64,000 nucleotides of DNA, taken from an uncultured Candidatus Poseidoniales archaeon. GTDB lineage: Archaea > Thermoplasmatota > Poseidoniia > Poseidoniales > Poseidoniaceae. Below are positions 34,180-42,702 of the stretch, piece by piece. Position 1 is the first letter of the stretch, and the number at the start of each line of letters is the position of its first letter. Under the pieces are notes generated by a model. That model was not told where the DNA came from and searched no databases. It saw only the letters and a list, made by a program, of their open reading frames with translations. Position numbers and translations under genes: made by a program. The DNA lies in NCBI GenBank assembly GCA_902605365.1, contig CACLCM010000002.1, positions 39,964-103,963 on the forward strand, given 5' to 3'.

Positions 34180-35886
34180 TCAAACCACCCCCCATTTTGC
34201 TCTCAATTCAGCCGCAACTAATACAGATTCAACTTCGATTAATTCCGCATCATCAGAAAGAAGCATTGCGCCTTGTTCATCTACTATAGTTCTCCCTGAT
34301 GCCTTCAATTGGCGACCAAGGAATCTTTCTCTTAGACTTTGAACAAAAGCCATAGTACCATTTTCGGTAATGTCTGCAGTGATTTTTTCTTCGTTCATTC
34401 CAATCAATGCTTCAGAAGCAGATTTGTTAATGATAAGAGAAATTGTTGATTGGCCATCGTCGAGAACCATTCGCATTCGCACATCAGGTTTACCTTCACT
34501 TGATGAGCAACCAGGAGTAGAACATGCACCATCCCTTAGTACTCTACGACATTCTACACATCGAATGATTATACCCGAATCTTCACGGATAGAAATTACG
34601 TGACCAGATGTTGAGATTCCAACCCTGCTAGCGCCTGTAGCCAATTCCGAAAGAGGGACTTCAACTACATTGTTTGCCAAATCAATATCGTCACCCCAAG
34701 GAGGTGCTGCTAAGATTTCTATTTGCGAAACATCGTCAATTGTGATATCAGGTATACCTTGCCATGCTCGTACACGAACACCTCGTAAGCGAATTACAAC
34801 AGGTGTAGCTTCGAAATCGAATGGAGGTTCAGACCAAATTGAACATCTGCATCTACCTGTTGGGTCTGCTATATCGCCTGACCAAACACTCTTTTCTTCA
34901 CCGTCTTTACCGGTGAAGTCTCGCCTGATCATTTTCTGAACTTCTACAATGATTTCGACATCTCTTGAAACATCTCGCAGATCCTCTATACGGCTAACGG
35001 AGTTAGCTACTAAATCATCTGCTGATGCAAAATTAGAATCATGATATATTTCTATTCTAGAAGATGCGCCTATATTTATTTCAGGATTATCTCTGAATAC
35101 TTTGATCTGGGCGTTTTCAATCTTCAACAAAGAACCAACTTCGTGTTCAAATGATTCCCAAGATAAGAACCCAATCGCTCCTGTATCATCTGCGATTCTT
35201 CCTCTAACTATATCGATGGTACCTGAACCATCTCTTCGGTGTATTACGTCTTTGCGACTTGCAAGAAGTCGGCCTACGATAGTCACATTCCCTTCTGACT
35301 TTATCGAGTTTATTTCGACTGGTTCGCCAGGTGTTGTGACTGTTCTCTCGCCTTCCCTTAGCACTACTACTCTGCTAGACTGATTGATGTTGATACTCAT
35401 TCTACCTTGGTACTCATTCACAGATACACCTTCGAGCCTAACTACTGCCCCTGGTGCAATGTTTGGATGATTGCCCCAATCCTTGAATTCCCATCGAGTT
35501 CTATTTCCGCCTTCAGAAAATGGTTGGTCTTCAATAAGACCATATGGAACTATTTTCTCTTCACCACGAACCATCGTTGTTCTTGGATTGTGCGTAACGA
35601 TTTCTACTTCGATTTCGACATTTCTGTCATCTCCGGAAAGGTCTGACAATTTCTCTACTTTTTTCAGTGGAATCGATTGCTTTTGAGACGAACCTGATTG
35701 CTTTGAAGAAGGAGTTGCCATTCCAGTATCTGATTGGAAACGACGTAGAACTGAGCGCATTGCATCCTCTGGAGGGATTAAGAAATCCGTCTCATATCTT
35801 GCAAATGCTTCTGCTACCTTCTCTGCGTCTGCCTCAGGCACCTGCTTGAGTACCTCTGCTACATGTGCATCATAATTTGATGACAT
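34180..35886 (-). CDS. Replication protein A large subunit (multi-OB, zinc finger)
   Basis: RPA coats single-stranded DNA during replication and repair. The protein has at least three OB-like units: EIEVEIVTHNPRTTMVRGEE, GNVTIVGRLLASRKDVIHR and VEIIVEVQKMIRRDF. A zinc finger near residue 440 (CVECRRVLRDGACSTPGC, C-x2-C-x8-C-x4-C) leads into the last OB. The ORF track begins at GTG 35895. I prefer ATG 35886, because GAGGTG lies about eight bases upstream. The RPA-associated partner follows directly, as in haloarchaea and related Euryarchaeota. Confidence 0.87.
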   Translation of the reverse strand: MSSNYDAHVAEVLKQVPEADAEKVAEAFARYETDFLIPPEDAMRSVLRRFQSDTGMATPSSKQSGSSQKQSIPLKKVEKLSDLSGDDRNVEIEVEIVTHNPRTTMVRGEEKIVPYGLIEDQPFSEGGNRTRWEFKDWGNHPNIAPGAVVRLEGVSVNEYQGRMSININQSSRVVVLREGERTVTTPGEPVEINSIKSEGNVTIVGRLLASRKDVIHRRDGSGTIDIVRGRIADDTGAIGFLSWESFEHEVGSLLKIENAQIKVFRDNPEINIGASSRIEIYHDSNFASADDLVANSVSRIEDLRDVSRDVEIIVEVQKMIRRDFTGKDGEEKSVWSGDIADPTGRCRCSIWSEPPFDFEATPVVIRLRGVRVRAWQGIPDITIDDVSQIEILAAPPWGDDIDLANNVVEVPLSELATGASRVGISTSGHVISIREDSGIIIRCVECRRVLRDGACSTPGCSSSEGKPDVRMRMVLDDGQSTISLIINKSASEALIGMNEEKITADITENGTMAFVQSLRERFLGRQLKASGRTIVDEQGAMLLSDDAELIEVESVLVAAELRAKWGVV

Positions 35887-35921
35887 TAGCGACACCTCGA
35901 CGGTCTAATCTCTTTTTCAGG

Positions 35922-35937
35922 CCCGTCGCAGGACGGG
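35922..35937. other. GC-rich hairpin upstream of RPA1
   Basis: CCCGTC-GCAG-GACGGG is a perfect six-pair stem with a four-base loop, about 36 bases upstream of the RPA1 start and downstream of the tldE stop (both genes on the minus strand). It could end the tldD-tldE transcript or sit in the RPA1 leader. It lies in a gap of about 180 bases where nothing else is evident. Confidence 0.4.
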
Positions 35938-36067
35938 TGTTCGGGCTTTCGTGCTGGCTGGTTGGTTTCTATTGACACTCCCTTTCACCTCCGTGGAGTT
36001 AGATGTTCGTTGGAGACGGTTCTTGAAGATGTCTGCCAGTTCTAACTAAAACTGAAAGTATAGGTAG

Positions 36068-37474
36068 TCAAGCAGGATTTATTCTAAGTCCGTCCATTAA
36101 CAGAATATCTGGTACATGCATTGAGCCGGTGCTGTATGAACCCTTGCGTATATTCGAATCACCTAGTACGACCCTTCCGGCCAGAGCTTTTGCCATATTA
36201 CCGGACAGTCCTGCTTGAGAAAGCGAACCAATAATCTGCCCTCCTTCTATTCGTAAAATAGTCGAAGTTGTTACAGAAAAATCACCACTTGTTGGATTTG
36301 CTGTATGTGCACCCATCACACTGTGAACTAGATAACCATCCTCCATTTCTTCGATTAATCTGTCTCTGGACAACGTTTGATCTGAGGAAGATAAAACCAA
36401 GTCGCTGCATCCACAAATTGGAGGAGATGTATGACCTCCTCTTGATGCAGAACCTGTAGATTTGGCAGAAGAGACCTTTCCTTCAGCAACCAATTTAGCA
36501 GCATCTCTAGTCGACCAAAGTTCACCGTTTAATCTACCAGAATCTACCAAGGTCTGAGTACGACTTGGGACTCCTTCATCGTCCCTAGAACCTGAAGACA
36601 TCCCTCCTTCCATCAAGCCGTCGTCAACCAAAGTAAGATGATTAGCCATCACAATTTCATTCATTTTCCCAGACCAGAATGATTCACCTCGAGCTAGCCT
36701 CTCACCCTTTATTGCGCTAGGAACAACCACTGAAAATAGTGGGGAAAAGCCACCGGATGTCATCAAAACTGGACAGTCTTCGGTAGCACCGCCTGGTATC
36801 TTTTCTCTAGTTGCTTGTGACCAGTGTACTGCTTTGTCAACACTTGCGGTTAAGTCTTTCAGAATTGAGCGTGATGATTCACCCTCGTAAGAAGAAGTTA
36901 GATGTTCATCTTCGTCAATGGAAACATGAATGCCTATTCCATGAGATGTGTGTACTCCACCATTCTCAATTCCACTACTTGTCACCAAAGCACCTGCGCC
37001 AGCACCTACTCCAATTCCACCACCCACAGCAACAGCCCTGGAATCTATTTCAGTAACTCGAGTAAGTACTTGGTCACCTTGCTCTAATAAATCTTCAGGA
37101 CCCATGTCTAGAATGGCTTTATCTTTCATACCGCCGACTTTTGGGGCGGACTCATTACCCGGCAATTCGAAGCCATCGATAGATGGAGAACGCTTGGCTA
37201 TACTGAGTGCTTGCTTAATCGCTCTTGATGCAGATGAGGGGTCGACAAGATGCGCGTATCCATAACGGCCATCTTCGACGATTCGAATTCCGAATCCCCC
37301 ATCTCCTCCTCCGGAGGCCATAGAAATTCTTCCAGCTTCGATTTCCAATGAGTGCCCATAGCCCTGAGTTGCATAAACTTCCCATTGCTGTACATTCTCT
37401 TTATCACAAGCCGCACCGATATTTAGTGCAGACTCCATTAGCCTCTCAACCGCATCATCAGGGATCATTATCAT
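36068..37474 (-). CDS. tldE: TldE/PmbA-type metalloprotease subunit
   Basis: TldD and TldE form a heterodimeric protease that in bacteria trims modified peptides such as microcin B17 and unfolded protein tails. This 468-aa protein is the TldE partner: it has the family fold blocks (DGGFGIRIVEDGRYGYAHL, SSGIENGG and, near the end, STGSMHVPDILLMDGLRINP) but lacks the HExxxH metal site, as expected for TldE. Its start overlaps the tldD stop by four bases. In archaea the natural substrate is unknown. Confidence 0.85.
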   Translation of the reverse strand: MIMIPDDAVERLMESALNIGAACDKENVQQWEVYATQGYGHSLEIEAGRISMASGGGDGGFGIRIVEDGRYGYAHLVDPSSASRAIKQALSIAKRSPSIDGFELPGNESAPKVGGMKDKAILDMGPEDLLEQGDQVLTRVTEIDSRAVAVGGGIGVGAGAGALVTSSGIENGGVHTSHGIGIHVSIDEDEHLTSSYEGESSRSILKDLTASVDKAVHWSQATREKIPGGATEDCPVLMTSGGFSPLFSVVVPSAIKGERLARGESFWSGKMNEIVMANHLTLVDDGLMEGGMSSGSRDDEGVPSRTQTLVDSGRLNGELWSTRDAAKLVAEGKVSSAKSTGSASRGGHTSPPICGCSDLVLSSSDQTLSRDRLIEEMEDGYLVHSVMGAHTANPTSGDFSVTTSTILRIEGGQIIGSLSQAGLSGNMAKALAGRVVLGDSNIRKGSYSTGSMHVPDILLMDGLRINPA

Positions 37475-38910
37475 CCCACCAATGCTTCTCTAATTCGCAT
37501 CAAAGGGCCACCGTCGCCGACAGGTACAGTTTGTCCCTTTCCACAGAAGCCAGGTGCTGCTAAATGAGCATCTTTGGTAAGTCCGTCCACATCTTTGAGA
37601 ATCTGTAAAGTCATTCCTGAAACACTGACATCCTTTACCGGGCGTGATAATGAACCATTTTCAATAATCCAAGCCTCCTGTGCTGCGAATTGGAAAGAGC
37701 CTCGACCAGTATCAACCTGTCCGCCTCGGCTACCACAAGCATATATTCCAAAATCAATGTCCTCGATTAATTCATCTAAATCATGGTGTGAACCACCTTG
37801 AATTATTGTGTTTGACATTCTAACAAGAGGGTGATGAAGACCATCTTGTGCTCTTGCTCCACCGTTTGGCTCCAGGTCATACCTATGAGCCGTTTCTCTG
37901 TGATTGAGATATTCTGTAAGTACGCCGTTTACGATTAAATTCTTGGGCCTTGGGTCTACACCTTCATCATCGATAGGATAGCAACCATAGCCACCTCGCA
38001 AGGTTGGATCATCGACAACTGTGCAAATTTCTGAGCCAATTGTTTTCCCTAGTCTACCCTCTAGACACGAATCACCCGCTGCTACCAAATCGGCTTCACA
38101 AGGATGCCCTAATGCTTCATGGATGTAAACTCCTGTCAAATCTCGGTCGGCAACCAATGGGAACCTACCTGATGGCGCTCTTTCAGCACCGAGTAACCTC
38201 AAAGCGGAAATCTTTGCATTTCGGCCCATTTCTCCAAGGTCACAACCCTCGATTACTTCCAAGCCACCTTCGCCGCCATGCCTCATTCTATAGGACACGA
38301 CGTCGTCACCATCTCTGGCGGTAACCATACCATTAATCAAACTCCTTTGGAATGACCAAACACGATTCATGCCTTCTGTGGTCATCAATTCGGTGTGAAT
38401 ATGTTCATCAGACCAACCTGTTGAAGTAGAAACTATTCTTTCATCATCTTTAGCCTCATTATCGATAGCTAACATCATCTCTATTCTCTGGTCAAGGTCA
38501 GTATCTCTTACATCCTTAGCACTCTTCCAGTGTATTTCATCTTGGATGATAGGAACTTCTGCAAGTCCAACGATTGTTTGTGAAGGAGAACGACGTGCTG
38601 CAACTGCTTTAGCCAGTCTAAATGTAGATTCAACTTGGCCCATTATTGATGCGATATCACTTGTAGAATGGACGCCCCATGCTCCGTCGGCAAGTATCCT
38701 CATCGTTACTCCGACCTCTTGGCCGGGAATCGCCCTCTCGAGTTTACCGTCTTTGAGAGATGCAGTGTTAGTAGTCTCGCTTACAAGCCTAATTTCTGCA
38801 TACTCTGCTCCAAGGTCAGAAGCCATGTTGAGGGCTTTAGTAATCTTATCTTCATCCAATAGTCTACCACTGGAAAAGTGTGAATCAGATTGACGTGTTG
38901 CAACCACCAT
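37471..38910 (-). CDS. tldD: TldD zinc metalloprotease subunit
   Basis: The catalytic HExxxH is present as IHEALGHPCEADL near residue 264. The N-terminal family block AEYAEIRLV and the C-terminal QILKDVDGLTKDAHLAAPGF are typical of TldD. The 479-aa length is normal. It is the first gene of the tldD-tldE pair (overlap ATGA). A KEOPS subunit and a Hel308-like helicase lie upstream on the same strand with gaps of about 40 and 25 bases, so all four may share a transcript. Confidence 0.9.
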   Translation of the reverse strand: MVVATRQSDSHFSSGRLLDEDKITKALNMASDLGAEYAEIRLVSETTNTASLKDGKLERAIPGQEVGVTMRILADGAWGVHSTSDIASIMGQVESTFRLAKAVAARRSPSQTIVGLAEVPIIQDEIHWKSAKDVRDTDLDQRIEMMLAIDNEAKDDERIVSTSTGWSDEHIHTELMTTEGMNRVWSFQRSLINGMVTARDGDDVVSYRMRHGGEGGLEVIEGCDLGEMGRNAKISALRLLGAERAPSGRFPLVADRDLTGVYIHEALGHPCEADLVAAGDSCLEGRLGKTIGSEICTVVDDPTLRGGYGCYPIDDEGVDPRPKNLIVNGVLTEYLNHRETAHRYDLEPNGGARAQDGLHHPLVRMSNTIIQGGSHHDLDELIEDIDFGIYACGSRGGQVDTGRGSFQFAAQEAWIIENGSLSRPVKDVSVSGMTLQILKDVDGLTKDAHLAAPGFCGKGQTVPVGDGGPLMRIREALVG

Positions 38911-38951
38911 ATGCCAGTGGTGCAGTAGGAACTCTTTGAGACTTACTAATT

Positions 38952-39440
38952 CTAGCGCATATCTGCCAAGTGTATATGGGCTATTGCGGCATTTTCATCA
39001 GTTCCTGACTCGATCCCGATTCTGTTAGCATCAAATACCGATAAATCAGGACGATCTTGAAGACTTTTGAAACTCATTCTTCGAGCGTGTTCTGCAAAGT
39101 CCCCACTACCTGCTTCGCATGACAGGTCGACAATCCACGCTGTTTTATCCCCTTCACAAATACCTGCGCGTTTGAAACTAGATGCGACATGATGTGTGCC
39201 CGATAATAAACGAATGAATTCACCATCCAATGAATTCGATTTCATTACTCCTCTTTCGCTATTCCTCATCAGTACTTGATGAGCAACCCATCCATGAATA
39301 TCGCTAGCCAAACATGAACCTCCAACAAGAGCCCAATATTCCGAATCACGAACTTCCAGCCACGACATTACAAGAGCTCTAGGGTCTTTGCAAGGGACAT
39401 CCAATTCGACCCTTAAACAGGGAAAAGGTGGTGCGGTCAC
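38952..39440 (-). CDS. cgi121: Probable KEOPS subunit Cgi121
   Basis: KEOPS makes the t6A modification at position 37 of ANN-decoding tRNAs; Cgi121 binds the tRNA 3' end. The 162-aa protein has the family's central block (EFIRLLSGTHHVASSFKRAG, like the LRYLSGxRQI...A.K..G pattern) and the preceding DIHGWVAHQVLMRN. The placement directly after a Hel308-like helicase also fits, as the two are often neighbours in archaea. Sequence drift in this family is large, so the call leans on that context. Confidence 0.75.
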   Translation of the reverse strand: MTAPPFPCLRVELDVPCKDPRALVMSWLEVRDSEYWALVGGSCLASDIHGWVAHQVLMRNSERGVMKSNSLDGEFIRLLSGTHHVASSFKRAGICEGDKTAWIVDLSCEAGSGDFAEHARRMSFKSLQDRPDLSVFDANRIGIESGTDENAAIAHIHLADMR

Positions 39441-39464
39441 AACATCCCCAAACCATTCTTGGTT

Positions 39465-41975
39465 TCAATCCTGACGCTCACCCGGTAATGGTTCATCATC
39501 ACTTCTAGGTTGCTTTTGTTTGCCAGATACTGAAAGGCTACGAACAGATTCCATGATTCTCTCAACCAGAACAGGGCCCCAGCCTCGCATTGATTTCAAA
39601 CTGTCTAATTGCTTAGAAGACATTGCTAACAAGTCCGCAGGAGTACGAACCCCCATTTTCGAAAGTGTTCTTGCACGATTACGACCTACATTCCTAACCT
39701 GGACTAATTGAAGTAAATCCTTTTTGCAACCAGCTCTTACTCTTGCCCGAGTCAAATCTAACATAGCAGCGAGTTCAACAACATGCCCTAGGTGTTCTTC
39801 TGCAAAAACGTCATCTCGGAGTAAAACTTCTCTAGAAGCCAATAGTAACCAAGCCATCAAATCTGTTCGGGAATGAACATCTCCTGGTGTCACTCCAATC
39901 TCCTTTTCGATATTGCGTAAGTCTATTTCTTCGTACCACATCTCGGTACACCAAGCGCTTTTTACCAAACCCATAGCCCTTTCATCAATCGGGCTTTCAA
40001 TCAATAATTCATCCTCAACCAATGCGGCTTTTTGTCTTAAAGTACTACCAAATTCTAATTCGCTAGACTTTGGCCACAGGGATAAGAAATCTGGAGTTGC
40101 AGCAACCAAGTGACATAGACTGAACTCCGTAACAGGTAGGGATTGGCGAACGATTCTTCTCACCGCTCTCCTTAACCCATCGATCATGATATCTGCAGAT
40201 AAGGGGTCTATGTACAACTGAGCTACTCTTTCGCCCATTGCTGTTGCTTCATAACGAGTATCTAGAGCCTCTACTTCGAAAGATTCTGGAGCGGAGATAG
40301 TGATGCTGGAAGCACGTTGGAACCCAAATGTTGCTTCTGTCGGCTCTCTTGTTTTGTTGGTAGAGAAACTAACCCCTGAAGCTGATTGTGCAGCATCTAC
40401 CCAAGATGGTGTTTCGTCATCCCAAGACTCACTTACTGTCCCAACATTTGCCCTTCTGATAAATCTCTTTTCCACCAACCATTTCAACATTGAATCAATG
40501 TTCTCCTGGAGGTAGGAATGAGTTTGCGAATGGCCAAGGTATGTGCTTGAGAAGAAATCTCCAATTTCACTTCGTAAGTTCAATCCGCCAGTAGCTATCG
40601 TAGATAGAAGATGAAACCTCAATGCGGGTTCAGCAGCTAATTTCGAGGTTATATCTTCGACTGGACCGTGAATGTAACGGTCAGCAATTGCATCGGCGAC
40701 CTCTCTGGGGTCGCCGCCTTTGCAAGCCAGCCAAGCCTCTCCTTTAGGGTCGTATCGAGGCCTTCCGGCTCTACCAAGCATCTGCCTTACTTCCATTACA
40801 GGTAGGAAACGACTCATTCCATCCTCGTATCTTTTTAAATCTCGAACCAAAACTCTTCGTGCGGGCAAATTTACACCTGCTGCAAGTGTTGGAGTGGCAC
40901 ATAAACAGTGTAAAACACGTTGCTTGAATGCATCTTCGATCAGGCTACGCTGATTATGCCTTAGTCCTGCGTGATGGAATGCAACGCCGCCAAGAACACA
41001 TTCTGCTAGAATATCACCCATAGCAGAATTTGATGCCCTGGCCAATTTAGAAGACAATTCTTTCAATGGGATAAGGGATTCAGGGTCTGATTTTGAAAGG
41101 AATTTGTGCATCCGTTGACCTAACTTCTTAGCTTCAGACTGTGCAGAACGTCGAGTTGCAACGAAAACAAGAAGTTGTCCTCCTTGCTCATGGACATCGC
41201 TTAGTGCGGCCCAAGAAATGTGACTCTTAGGTCCGCTAAGGGTGCGAGGAGGATTTAGAGAACCTAGAGTGGTTAATTCGCTCTGCTGAATCGCCCGGGG
41301 CTCTAAATCCAATTCTGCTAAAGTGGCATATTCAAGGCTGACTGGACGCCAATTTGATACTATCAATTCACTGTCGAGCCAATCTGCTAAGTCTTGAGAA
41401 TTACCTACTGTAGCGGATAATGTGATTATCTGCGCTTCAGGTAGAAGATGGCGTATTCTAGCGAGATTGATTTCCATAGTAGGCCCTCTATGACTATCAT
41501 TTACTAGATGGAATTCATCGGCAACGACAATTGAAACACGACGTAAAACTTCAGGTTTTGAACGCATTAGAGAATCTAATTTTTCGCTGGTACAAACTAA
41601 GATATCACAATCATCTATCTGGCGTGCTTCACTAGGCGCATCTCCAATTCCTAAACCAATTTTCAATCCTAAATGCTCCCCCAACTGCTTCAATTCATTT
41701 TGCTTCTCGCTGGCAAGGGCTTTCAGTGGAACGATGTATATACCTCTAGAACCTACATCTCGAACTTTGATTTGGTGGACAATTCCCATGAAAGCAACCA
41801 GACTTTTACCGCTGGCAGTTGGAATGCAAACCATGGTATTCTTGCCAGCAAGAACCGGAATCATTGCTTCAGCCTGAGGAGGGTGGAGATTGTTAATCCC
41901 CCACTCGTTGTCTAAAAAATCCACGAAATCGGTAGGGAGCCCTAGGCGAGAAATCACACGTTCTGGCTCACCCAT
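39465..41975 (-). CDS. hel308: Hel308-like Ski2-family DNA helicase
   Basis: Hel308 unwinds lagging strands at stalled forks. The 836-aa protein has the SF2 motifs in order: Q-like LHPPQAEAM, Walker A TASGKS (I), DEFHLVND (II, DExH), LSATVGN (III), FHHAGL (IV-V region), TPTLAAGVNLPARRV and GRAGRPRYDP (VI). A winged helix and ratchet follow. The C-terminus has a helix-hairpin-helix (VRNVGRNRARTLSKMGV). The length exceeds that of typical Hel308 (about 700-750), partly through an insertion with no clear motif near residues 480-560. It may be cotranscribed with Cgi121 and TldD. Confidence 0.87.
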   Translation of the reverse strand: MGEPERVISRLGLPTDFVDFLDNEWGINNLHPPQAEAMIPVLAGKNTMVCIPTASGKSLVAFMGIVHQIKVRDVGSRGIYIVPLKALASEKQNELKQLGEHLGLKIGLGIGDAPSEARQIDDCDILVCTSEKLDSLMRSKPEVLRRVSIVVADEFHLVNDSHRGPTMEINLARIRHLLPEAQIITLSATVGNSQDLADWLDSELIVSNWRPVSLEYATLAELDLEPRAIQQSELTTLGSLNPPRTLSGPKSHISWAALSDVHEQGGQLLVFVATRRSAQSEAKKLGQRMHKFLSKSDPESLIPLKELSSKLARASNSAMGDILAECVLGGVAFHHAGLRHNQRSLIEDAFKQRVLHCLCATPTLAAGVNLPARRVLVRDLKRYEDGMSRFLPVMEVRQMLGRAGRPRYDPKGEAWLACKGGDPREVADAIADRYIHGPVEDITSKLAAEPALRFHLLSTIATGGLNLRSEIGDFFSSTYLGHSQTHSYLQENIDSMLKWLVEKRFIRRANVGTVSESWDDETPSWVDAAQSASGVSFSTNKTREPTEATFGFQRASSITISAPESFEVEALDTRYEATAMGERVAQLYIDPLSADIMIDGLRRAVRRIVRQSLPVTEFSLCHLVAATPDFLSLWPKSSELEFGSTLRQKAALVEDELLIESPIDERAMGLVKSAWCTEMWYEEIDLRNIEKEIGVTPGDVHSRTDLMAWLLLASREVLLRDDVFAEEHLGHVVELAAMLDLTRARVRAGCKKDLLQLVQVRNVGRNRARTLSKMGVRTPADLLAMSSKQLDSLKSMRGWGPVLVERIMESVRSLSVSGKQKQPRSDDEPLPGERQD

Positions 41976-42060
41976 GATTCACTAGTGTGGGTCAATAGTC
42001 CAAAAGGTAAGCGATTGATTAGCCGACATCCTCAAGGCCTATCTGCCATGTGGCCATGAC

Positions 42061-42702
42061 ATGAGCCCCGATGATAGCATGGTCGATGAGAGACTTTCAG
42101 TCTTCGATGACGAGCCTGATTTGAACGATTGGTTTGAGGTTATTTGTGGCTCATTAATGGCCGTAATAGGCATATTCCAACTAATATCTCCGGGTAATTT
42201 AGTCGACCCTGATGTGATGCGCTGGTTTGCTGCTGCTGTTGCAGTTGCAGGAATTATGTGGGCAGCACATGGATTGAAAGACATGGCCATCAAAGAAGTT
42301 CGCAAATCGATAGTGCTCCTAGACATGACCTCCCGCCAAGGCTCAGTGGATTATGGGTTGATCAGAGATGTTATTCTAAATCCAAATCAATATGCTGATT
42401 TCCTAGTAAAAGAATACGAAAATGCGTATTCCGATGGAGTCATCTCGGATAAGGAACTTTCAGAATTGAAAACAATCCAAGACGCTCTTGGAATTAGTGA
42501 TGAAGCTGCGGCTAAGATTGCAGTAGGTGCAGCGATTAAATCTGCAATTGCAGACGGCATTGTAAGCGATGAAGAAAGAGCAATGATAGACAAAGCAGCA
42601 ACTAGCCTTTCCAAAGCTAAGCGTACTAAACTAACAAAAGCATTGGACAATGGGAAAATCACCGAAGAAGTCGAGAAGATTCTCAAATCACTCGATGACT
42701 AA
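42061..42702 (+). CDS. Two-helix membrane protein with TerB-like modules
   Basis: The protein has two adjacent membrane segments (near residues 25-45 and 58-78) and a cytosolic helical tail with repeats of the form DGVISDKELSELKTIQDALG and DGIVSDEERAMIDKAATSL. These resemble TerB-like acidic modules; the tail of the 458-aa protein at 7592 carries one similar unit. In TerB such acidic sites bind metal, but whether these do is unknown. Its stop shares CTAA with the convergent 673-aa gene. No enzymatic motif is seen. Confidence 0.6.
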   Translation: MSPDDSMVDERLSVFDDEPDLNDWFEVICGSLMAVIGIFQLISPGNLVDPDVMRWFAAAVAVAGIMWAAHGLKDMAIKEVRKSIVLLDMTSRQGSVDYGLIRDVILNPNQYADFLVKEYENAYSDGVISDKELSELKTIQDALGISDEAAAKIAVGAAIKSAIADGIVSDEERAMIDKAATSLSKAKRTKLTKALDNGKITEEVEKILKSLDD

